Part shown: positions 9,154 to 15,378 of the stretch, piece after piece
Layout: each line of letters opens with the position of its first letter
How positions within the stretch are numbered: the first letter of the stretch is position 1
DNA from: Clostridiales bacterium
GTDB lineage: Bacteria; Bacillota; Clostridia; Saccharofermentanales; Saccharofermentanaceae
Length of the DNA: 64,000 nt
Assembly: GCA_017451265.1 (NCBI GenBank)
Contig: JAFSPU010000012.1
Coordinates: forward strand, 248,001-312,000
Direction of reading: 5' to 3'
Notes under the pieces: model-generated
The model's input: the letters and a program-made list of their open reading frames with translations, nothing else
Told to the model about the DNA's origin: nothing
Database searches by the model: none
Position numbers and translations under genes: made by a program

Positions 9154-9899
9154 TGTTCGGCAATCTTGTACAGATTGAGTTAATAAGGCTTATCAAGAGC
9201 ACAGCTCTGAAGATCAGCGCGGCCATAGCGGTGTTTCTGATATTCTTTTGCATGATCCTTGTCGACTATGTGAAGTATCTCGGCGGATTTGCATTCATTA
9301 ATAATGACGTGCTGACGCCTCCGATGATAGAGATATCCGTATTCACAGTTATCTATTTCATGGCAGCTTCTGTGGTTGCGCCTGTTACGGTAATCTTCAC
9401 AACATGCAGTTATCAGACGTCCAGACTTTCGGTTAATATTGAAGGCGCCGTCAGGAACCGGCTGAAGCTGTGTCTGTCAGAGCTTGCGGGAATAGCTTTG
9501 CTGGATGTGATCCTAAGTCTGATGATGTTTCCTGTAATAGTCATCATGTGTCTGTCATACCGTTCCGAACTGAATCCTATGGACCTTTTGTCGGAATTAG
9601 ACATCGTCTATATGTTTATATCTATGACGCTGTCGAATCTATACGGATGCCTCATCGCATATCTTATCTCCAAGTTTACTTCCAATCCCATGCTGGCAAT
9701 GGCTGTTTCCATATTGTATTCAGTGGTTTCTTATGCAGGAATTGTTTTTCTGACGGGCTTTGTCTCCGGTAATGGGGATAATGGAATTATCATCCCGGAC
9801 AGTCTAAGGGATGTATTTTTCTATATAGTTCTGTCGATCCCGATTATAGCCTTATCTATTGCTCTTGCCGTAAGATATAAGAAGGCGGACCGAATATGA
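9153..9899 (+). CDS. ABC-2 family transporter permease, second subunit
   Basis: Hydrophobic protein of 248 residues with about six membrane helices and no large soluble domain, similar in plan to LanE/LanG-type permeases. It starts in the stop codon of the first permease and its own stop overlaps the start of the histidine kinase (ATGA at 9896-9899). The tight coupling supports one complex made of the ATPase and two different permeases. Confidence 0.83.
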   Translation: MFGNLVQIELIRLIKSTALKISAAIAVFLIFFCMILVDYVKYLGGFAFINNDVLTPPMIEISVFTVIYFMAASVVAPVTVIFTTCSYQTSRLSVNIEGAVRNRLKLCLSELAGIALLDVILSLMMFPVIVIMCLSYRSELNPMDLLSELDIVYMFISMTLSNLYGCLIAYLISKFTSNPMLAMAVSILYSVVSYAGIVFLTGFVSGNGDNGIIIPDSLRDVFFYIVLSIPIIALSIALAVRYKKADRI

Positions 9900-10807
9900 G
9901 TGAATCTTCTTTAGTTACATTGATCGTTTTATTGACGGCTCTGGCTCTGGCCATGGCTCTTATACTGATATCCTTGCTGTCGCAGATGAAGAGTATCAGA
10001 AGCCAGGTTCATTTTATTTCGCGCAACGATACAAATAAGAGGATCACTTTCTATGGTAAGTCCAGAAGCTTCAGAAGACTTGCGGCTGACATAAATGAGA
10101 TTATCGATTCCTATGATGAGAGACATGAAAAGATCTTAAGCGAGGATAAGGAGATCAAGGAGACTCTGACGAACATGAGTCATGACATCAGGACTCCGCT
10201 TACTTCTTTAAAGGGATACTTCGAGCTTCTGGATCAGACGGAAGATCCTGAAGAGAGGCGTAAATACACCAGCATTATCTACGGAAGGATCGATTCTCTG
10301 TCTGAAATTCTGGAGACTATGTTCCTTTATACCAAGGTTTCGAATGTTAATTACAAGATTAGCATAGATCCCGTCGATTGCTCCAAGACTATCCTGGAGA
10401 CCTTGTTTGAGTACTATGATGATTTCCAGGATAAGGGATATGAAGTCGATATAGATGTCGATGAAGGAGTGAGGATCCTCGGAAACGAACAGTCTTTGAA
10501 GAGGATCATGCAGAATCTGATTCGTAACAGCCTTGTTCACGGAAACGGCGATGTGAAGCTCAGATTAAAGCCCCAAGAGGACAAAACTGTGCTTATCACG
10601 CTTGATAATCTCCTGACTCCGGGGCAGAATCCTGACCCTGCCAGGGTATTTGACAGGTACTATAAAGGCGATGCATCCAGACATACCGGTTCCAGCGGCG
10701 TAGGACTGTCGGTCGTAAAGAAGCTCGTGGAGTCCATGAACGGCAATATTGCTGCATTTGTCGGGGATGGCAGATTCCGGATTGAGATTAGATTTAAGAC
10801 CATATAG
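9896..10807 (+). CDS. Sensor histidine kinase with a single short membrane segment
   Basis: Partner kinase for the response regulator at 6515. The 303 residues start with one membrane helix (about 7-28) and have essentially no extracellular domain, so it probably senses within the membrane or through the ABC permeases. The H-box is SHDIRTPLTSLKGY with H96; the N-box is LIRNSLVHG; the G2 region SSGVGLSVVK is normal. The G1 box is degenerate: DNLLTPGQ stands where DxGxG is expected. The start overlaps the permease stop by 4 nt. Confidence 0.88.
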   Translation: MSESSLVTLIVLLTALALAMALILISLLSQMKSIRSQVHFISRNDTNKRITFYGKSRSFRRLAADINEIIDSYDERHEKILSEDKEIKETLTNMSHDIRTPLTSLKGYFELLDQTEDPEERRKYTSIIYGRIDSLSEILETMFLYTKVSNVNYKISIDPVDCSKTILETLFEYYDDFQDKGYEVDIDVDEGVRILGNEQSLKRIMQNLIRNSLVHGNGDVKLRLKPQEDKTVLITLDNLLTPGQNPDPARVFDRYYKGDASRHTGSSGVGLSVVKKLVESMNGNIAAFVGDGRFRIEIRFKTI

Positions 10808-10811
10808 TTTT

Positions 10812-10840
10812 TTGTAAATATAGGCTTAATGTGCTATCAT
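10812..10840 (+). promoter_or_regulatory. Promoter of the PAS-GGDEF gene
   Basis: TTGTAA (10812-10817), 17 bp, TATCAT (10835-10840), with an extended -10 TG at 10832-10833. It gives the cyclase gene its own transcript apart from the kinase operon that ends at 10807. Confidence 0.6.
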
Positions 10841-10883
10841 AAAACATAAATTTTCTTAAGAAATTTGTTTTGTGGAGGTTGAC

Positions 10884-11822
10884 ATGGCTAAGAAGGGCAA
10901 AATTGATATGTCTCAGGAACAGATCGATGAGCTAGTCCTTGATACGATCAAGTTCCACTGCGCAGACACAATATATTTCAAAGACAGAGAATCCAGATTC
11001 CTTTGGAACAGTCAGCAGCACGCGGATCAGTTCGGTGTAAAGTCGCCTCAGGAAATGGTAGGCAAGACTGACTACGATTATTTCCCCGAGGAATTTGCTG
11101 ATAAGGCTCTTGAGGTCGAGAGGCAGATCATTGAGACCGGCGAGCCCATGCTCAATGTAGAGGAAGAGTGGGAGAAAGATGATGAGACCCGTTATCTGCT
11201 CGCTTCCAAGTATCCTTTCCGTAACAAGGAAGGTGAGATCATCGGCACATGGGGTATCACAAGGGATATCACTGAATTAAGGCATCTTGAAAAGGAACTC
11301 GAGAGATCTTATATGAAAGTCCAGAGACTTGCCCGCGTAGACGATGTTACAGGCCTTTATAACAGAAGATACTTCTATGAGAATCTGGAGAGAGTCTGCA
11401 GCATTTATGACAGAAGAGAAGATGAGATCTCTTTCTCTTTGATCGCCATCGATGTCGATAATATGAAGTTTATCAACGATCAGTACGGTCAGCAGAAGGG
11501 CGACGATGTGTTAAGACATGTCGCATCTTCCATGCTCAATGCGATAAGAAAGAGCGATATCTGCTTCAGGACCGGCGGCGATGAGTTTGCAGTACTGCTC
11601 CCCGACTGTGATAAGCAGGCGGCCGTAGGAGTTGCCAAGTCCATCACCAAGAATGTTTCAGATCAGGCTGTTCCCCTCGGAGAATCCAAGTTCGAGAAGA
11701 TCACGATATCTATCGGAGTTGCGACTTATGTTCAGGGAACGGATATCTCTGAGATCATATCGGCGGCTGACAGAAAGCTCTACAAGGCAAAGAGAAACGG
11801 CAAGAACCAGTTAGCTTACTGA
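10884..11822 (+). CDS. PAS domain-containing diguanylate cyclase
   Basis: Makes c-di-GMP from two GTP. The 312 residues hold a PAS fold (about 20-130, with the PAC-like end GTWGITRDITE), a short coiled linker and a GGDEF domain. The active site GGDEF is intact (231-235), and an RxxD inhibitory site (RKSD, 222-225) lies five residues before it, so feedback inhibition by c-di-GMP is expected. There is no membrane segment; the PAS domain would sense a cytoplasmic signal. A GTG at 10872 is in frame but overlaps the GGAGGT ribosome binding site (10874-10879), so ATG at 10884 is the start. Confidence 0.9.
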   Translation: MAKKGKIDMSQEQIDELVLDTIKFHCADTIYFKDRESRFLWNSQQHADQFGVKSPQEMVGKTDYDYFPEEFADKALEVERQIIETGEPMLNVEEEWEKDDETRYLLASKYPFRNKEGEIIGTWGITRDITELRHLEKELERSYMKVQRLARVDDVTGLYNRRYFYENLERVCSIYDRREDEISFSLIAIDVDNMKFINDQYGQQKGDDVLRHVASSMLNAIRKSDICFRTGGDEFAVLLPDCDKQAAVGVAKSITKNVSDQAVPLGESKFEKITISIGVATYVQGTDISEIISAADRKLYKAKRNGKNQLAY

Positions 11823-11840
11823 TATCTGCCGTAAAGAGCT

Positions 11841-12152
11841 TTATGCCGCAGTTTCCAACTGTCTGCCGGCTCCCCTCGATGAGGGGAGCTTTTTATTGGT
11901 GTGTTCCGGCAGTGATACAGTATGGTGCTTGTCAACGCGGCTGACGCGGTATGGGGCGCGGACGGGTGTGCGGGTAACAGTAATCGTCCTTCTGACAGGC
12001 GCGTTGACAGCTTGTTTGGAGGTGATATGGGCTGAGTGACGGGCCGCTGCAGCCTGTTCATCCTGCTCTTTCCAGAAATCCAGGGAATCCTTAAAGGCTT
12101 TAACGGCGATTAATATAAAGAAAAGAAATACTGACATATCAAGCGGTGACAT
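11841..12152 (-). CDS. Small membrane-anchored protein of unknown function
   Basis: Predicted 103-residue protein not recognised. It begins with a hydrophobic helix (about residues 5-20, MSVFLFFILIAV) and continues as an Arg/Thr/Pro-rich, Ala-containing polar tail that looks disordered. The support for translation is AAGGAG at 12161-12166, 8 nt before the ATG. Its 3' part reads through the terminator hairpin of the convergent cyclase gene (11869-11897), so the last 20 or so residues are doubtful or the overlap is real. It is divergent from the DeoB-DeoC fusion gene. Confidence 0.5.
   Translation of the reverse strand: MSPLDMSVFLFFILIAVKAFKDSLDFWKEQDEQAAAARHSAHITSKQAVNAPVRRTITVTRTPVRAPYRVSRVDKHHTVSLPEHTNKKLPSSRGAGRQLETAA
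11869..11897 (+). terminator. Rho-independent terminator after the PAS-GGDEF gene
   Basis: GCTCCCCTC (11869-11877), loop GAT, GAGGGGAGC (11881-11889), then TTTTTATT. A 9-bp GC-rich stem with a T-run, 46 nt after the stop codon. It lies inside the 3' end of the small minus-strand frame. Confidence 0.85.
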
Positions 12153-12309
12153 ATACTTAACTCCTTCGAAAACGTTCGTTTGTTTGTTCTGAGTGCAGTA
12201 TAACAGACTATGTGTCCCGTTAAAAGGACTAAACAAACAAAAAGAACGAAAACAGAACATATTTGCATTGATGTATAATCAGATAAAGATTTAAGCAGGA
12301 GTACTTATC
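12153..12309. promoter_or_regulatory. Divergent intergenic region with AAACAAAC/GTTTGTTT repeats
   Basis: Between the small minus-strand gene and the deoB-deoC fusion. GTTTGTTTG at 12178-12186 is mirrored by AAACAAACAAA at 12231-12241, with GAAC/GTTC motifs beside both (12175-12178, 12244-12247, 12255-12258). A TATAAT at 12274-12279 may serve the fusion gene, and TATACT on the minus strand near 12198-12203 may serve the small gene; neither has a good -35. Confidence 0.3.
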
Positions 12310-14139
12310 ATGGCCAAAAGGGTTTTTCTCGTTATATTAGACAGCTTCGGATTAGGAGGCGCGCCTGATGAGGCGGCATTTAAGGATGAAGGCAGTAATA
12401 CACTTGCTGCAGTGCTGTCAGATTCTGATGAGGCTTACCCCGGACTGTCAAGAATGGGTCTTTTCGATGTGGACGGGCTTGATGACAGCCGTATACTTGC
12501 GTGGAAAGAAGCCAATAAGGAAAGACCTCGCGCCATCGGCTCTTACGGAAGATTAAGGGAGCTGTCTGCGGGCAAGGATTCCACCATAGGTCACTGGGAG
12601 ATCTCGGGAGTTTATTCTTCTTCCGCTCTTCCCACATACCCCGAGGGATTCCCCGAGGAAATACTGAACAAGATCCGTGAAGTATCGGGAAGAGAAGTGC
12701 TTTGCAATAAGCCCTACAGCGGTACCCAGGTCATAGCCGATTACGGCGAAGAACACATGAAGACGGGAGCGCTGATAGTCTATACTTCGGCGGATTCCGT
12801 GCTCCAGATAGCGGCTCATGAGCAGGTGGTTCCCCTGACGGAGCTGTATGACATATGTAAGAAGTGCCGCGAGTTCATGACGGGTGAGCACAGCGTGGGC
12901 AGAATCATTGCGAGGCCCTTCACTGGTAATGCCGAAGAGGGCTTTACTAGGACGCCGAACCGCAAGGACTTTACACTTGAGGCGCCTTCCTCCACCATGC
13001 TCGACATCCTTAAGGACAACGGCCTTGATGTTATTTCCATAGGAAAGATAAAGGATCTGTTTGCTTACAGGGGTCTTACGGAGACTCACGCGACTTCGGA
13101 TAACACCGACGGCATTCACAGGCTGCTCGACATGCTCGACTGCGACTTCCACGGCCTATGCATGGTGAACCTTGTTGACTTCGACATGAAGTACGGCCAC
13201 CGCAATGACATACAGGGGTATGCCGCTGCCATGCATGAGTTTGACGCGGCTCTCGAGCAGATGATACCGCTGCTCGGCAAGGATGATCTGCTCATCATAA
13301 CTGCGGACCACGGCTGCGACCCGTCCACACCTTCAACGGATCACTCCAGGGAGTGTGTGCCGCTTCTTATCTACGGAGAGGGCTATGATGTCCCGCGCAA
13401 TCTCGGTGAGATCTCAGGCTTCGGCATGGTGGCTTCCGTTGTTTATACGGCTCTGCTTTCACGCGTGTTCCCTTCACCCGTAAAGAGGCTTCCCCATGAG
13501 CCTGATAAGGACAATATTTTCTCTTATGTCGATATGACTAACCTTAAGACTACCGCCACTACTAACGACATTTATGCTCTTGTGGATGATGCGATAGAAA
13601 AAGGTGCGGCTTCTGTGTGCGTTCAGCCGTGTTTCGTCAAAGATGCGGCGAGAAGAGCTGACGGCAGACTTAATATCTGTACTGTAATAGGCTTTCCTAA
13701 CGGCTATTCGACGACTGCCGTAAAGAAGTTCGAGGCCGAGGATGCTATCGCTAACGGCGCGACCGAGATCGACATTGTTCTCAACGTTAATTTCATCAAG
13801 TCCAGAAGATTCGATGAGGTGGCGCTCGAGATCGGCATCATCGCGGATGCCGTTCATGCCAAGGGTGCGATCCTTAAGGTGATCATAGAGACCTGCCTGC
13901 TCACCGATACCGAGAAGAAGATGCTGTGCAATATCGTGACTGTTCAGGGAGCGGATTTCATCAAGACATCGACGGGCTTCGGTTCGGCCGGAGCCACGGT
14001 GGAAGACGTAAGGATCATGCGCCATTATTCCGGAACCAATGTGGAGGTTAAGGCTGCAGGAGGTATAAGAACGGAAGAAGCGGCGCTTCAGATGATAGAG
14101 GCGGGCGCGTCCAGGATCGGTGCATCTAATCTCAAGTGA
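12310..14139 (+). CDS. deoB-deoC: Bifunctional phosphopentomutase-deoxyribose-phosphate aldolase (DeoB-DeoC fusion)
   Basis: One 609-residue frame joins two enzymes of deoxynucleoside breakdown. Residues 1 to about 392 are phosphopentomutase (deoxyribose-1-P to deoxyribose-5-P, alkaline-phosphatase superfamily): metal ligands D11, D290, H297, D333, H334 and H345, D162 in VYTSADSVLQIAAHE, and GKDSTIGHWE in which S91 sits at the phosphorylated-threonine position (Thr85 of the Bacillus cereus enzyme, from memory). Residues from about 402 are a DERA barrel (deoxyribose-5-P to acetaldehyde plus glyceraldehyde-3-P): D488, Schiff-base K552 in FIKTSTGF and K581 in EVKAAGGIR are all present. The linker is about ten residues and no stop or frameshift interrupts it. 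The aldolase starts DMTNLK where DHTLLK is usual and ends a few residues early. Confidence 0.92.
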   Translation: MAKRVFLVILDSFGLGGAPDEAAFKDEGSNTLAAVLSDSDEAYPGLSRMGLFDVDGLDDSRILAWKEANKERPRAIGSYGRLRELSAGKDSTIGHWEISGVYSSSALPTYPEGFPEEILNKIREVSGREVLCNKPYSGTQVIADYGEEHMKTGALIVYTSADSVLQIAAHEQVVPLTELYDICKKCREFMTGEHSVGRIIARPFTGNAEEGFTRTPNRKDFTLEAPSSTMLDILKDNGLDVISIGKIKDLFAYRGLTETHATSDNTDGIHRLLDMLDCDFHGLCMVNLVDFDMKYGHRNDIQGYAAAMHEFDAALEQMIPLLGKDDLLIITADHGCDPSTPSTDHSRECVPLLIYGEGYDVPRNLGEISGFGMVASVVYTALLSRVFPSPVKRLPHEPDKDNIFSYVDMTNLKTTATTNDIYALVDDAIEKGAASVCVQPCFVKDAARRADGRLNICTVIGFPNGYSTTAVKKFEAEDAIANGATEIDIVLNVNFIKSRRFDEVALEIGIIADAVHAKGAILKVIIETCLLTDTEKKMLCNIVTVQGADFIKTSTGFGSAGATVEDVRIMRHYSGTNVEVKAAGGIRTEEAALQMIEAGASRIGASNLK

Positions 14140-14155
14140 TGTATAATAGGTTGCT

Positions 14156-15301
14156 ATGAACGATACTGAAAACAATGAAGAATTAAGTTTTAAGGACTTT
14201 GACCTGTCCCCTGAGATAAGAGATTCGCTGCGTAAGATGGGCGTTAAGCGTCCGACTACCATTCAGCAGAAGGCTATCCCTCTTCTCATGGATGATATGA
14301 GCCTCATTGCCAAGGCTCCGACCGGTACGGGAAAGACATTCGCTTTCTCAATACCGATCCTCGAATATCTTAATATGAATGTAGACTTCGTCCAGGCTCT
14401 GATCTTATGCCCGACGAGAGAGCTTGCGCTGCAGATCACATCCGAGATTAAGAATCTGGCGCGCTTCATCAAGGGATTTAATGTATGCGCCATCATCGGA
14501 GGCCAGAACGTAAGAACTCAGGAGGCCAAGCTTAAGAAGAATCCCCAGGTTGTCGTGGCGACTCCCGGAAGACTGCTGGATCTTGTTAACCGCAGGATCA
14601 TCGACATAAGTCAGATATATACTCTCGTTCTGGATGAAGCTGACGAGATGCTCAAGATGGGCTTTATCAAGGATATTAAGAAGGTCATTGAGCTCACTCC
14701 GAAGGACAAGCAGATGGCTTTGTTCTCCGCTACCATGCCCCGTGAGATCCTCGATATCACATGGCAGTTCATGGAGGGCGCAGCTCAGATAGATGTTATG
14801 CCTAAGGCTGACGATCATCCTAATATCGACGAATACATTATCGAGGTTCCCGAGAAGGATAAGATCGGCGCCATCGTAAGCGTTCTCGATGCGGAAGGCA
14901 TCAGGAAGGCGATCGTATTCTGCAACACCAGGACACAGACTGAGAAAGTCTTAAGAAAGCTTGAAACCTACGGGATCAACTGCGACATCCTTCACGGAAG
15001 CATCGGCCAGGGCGGAAGAAACCGCGTCATGGACGGTTTCCGAAAGAATAAGTTCGACGTGCTCGTGGCGACAGACGTAGTAGCCAGAGGAATCGATGTC
15101 GATGATGTCGAGGCTGTCTTTAATTACGATATTCCTAACGAGAATGAGTTCTATCTTCACAGGATAGGAAGGACAGGACGTGCCGGAAGATCCGGTAAGG
15201 CCTACTCGCTCGTGGCTTATATGGATAAAAAGCGTATGGAGGAGATCATCCGCTATACAGCTTGTAATCCCGAAATCTACAATTTGCGCGGAAGTTTATA
15301 A
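14156..15301 (+). CDS. DEAD/DEAH box RNA helicase, minimal core
   Basis: ATP-dependent RNA helicase of 381 residues with all core motifs: the Q-motif region (PTTIQQKAIP), APTGTGKT, PTRELALQ, TPGRLLD, DEAD, SAT, VATDVVARGIDV and HRIGRTGRAGRSG. It stops about 30 residues after motif VI, so it lacks the C-terminal RNA-binding extension of DeaD/DbpA/CshA. It probably acts in mRNA turnover or ribosome assembly. No ribosome binding site is seen; TATAAT (14142-14147) lies only 8 nt before the ATG, so the mRNA may be leaderless unless it is read from the fusion gene 16 nt upstream. Confidence 0.9.
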   Translation: MNDTENNEELSFKDFDLSPEIRDSLRKMGVKRPTTIQQKAIPLLMDDMSLIAKAPTGTGKTFAFSIPILEYLNMNVDFVQALILCPTRELALQITSEIKNLARFIKGFNVCAIIGGQNVRTQEAKLKKNPQVVVATPGRLLDLVNRRIIDISQIYTLVLDEADEMLKMGFIKDIKKVIELTPKDKQMALFSATMPREILDITWQFMEGAAQIDVMPKADDHPNIDEYIIEVPEKDKIGAIVSVLDAEGIRKAIVFCNTRTQTEKVLRKLETYGINCDILHGSIGQGGRNRVMDGFRKNKFDVLVATDVVARGIDVDDVEAVFNYDIPNENEFYLHRIGRTGRAGRSGKAYSLVAYMDKKRMEEIIRYTACNPEIYNLRGSL

Positions 15302-15378
15302 AAAAGCAACGGATTTGTTATTATTCGTCAAGGTTCGTGGTTTAAAATAACTGTATGTAATGCCGCGGAGGACTTAAT

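Noticed and set aside
10872..10883. GTG start for the PAS-GGDEF gene
   Set aside because: The GGAGGT ribosome binding site would lie inside the coding region; ATG at 10884 is correctly spaced.
12171..12260. LexA/SOS box in the GAAC-rich divergent region
   Set aside because: The Gram-positive box needs GAAC-N4-GTTC. The best local match, GAACATATTTGC, has two mismatches in the second half, and the other GAAC motifs have wrong spacing.
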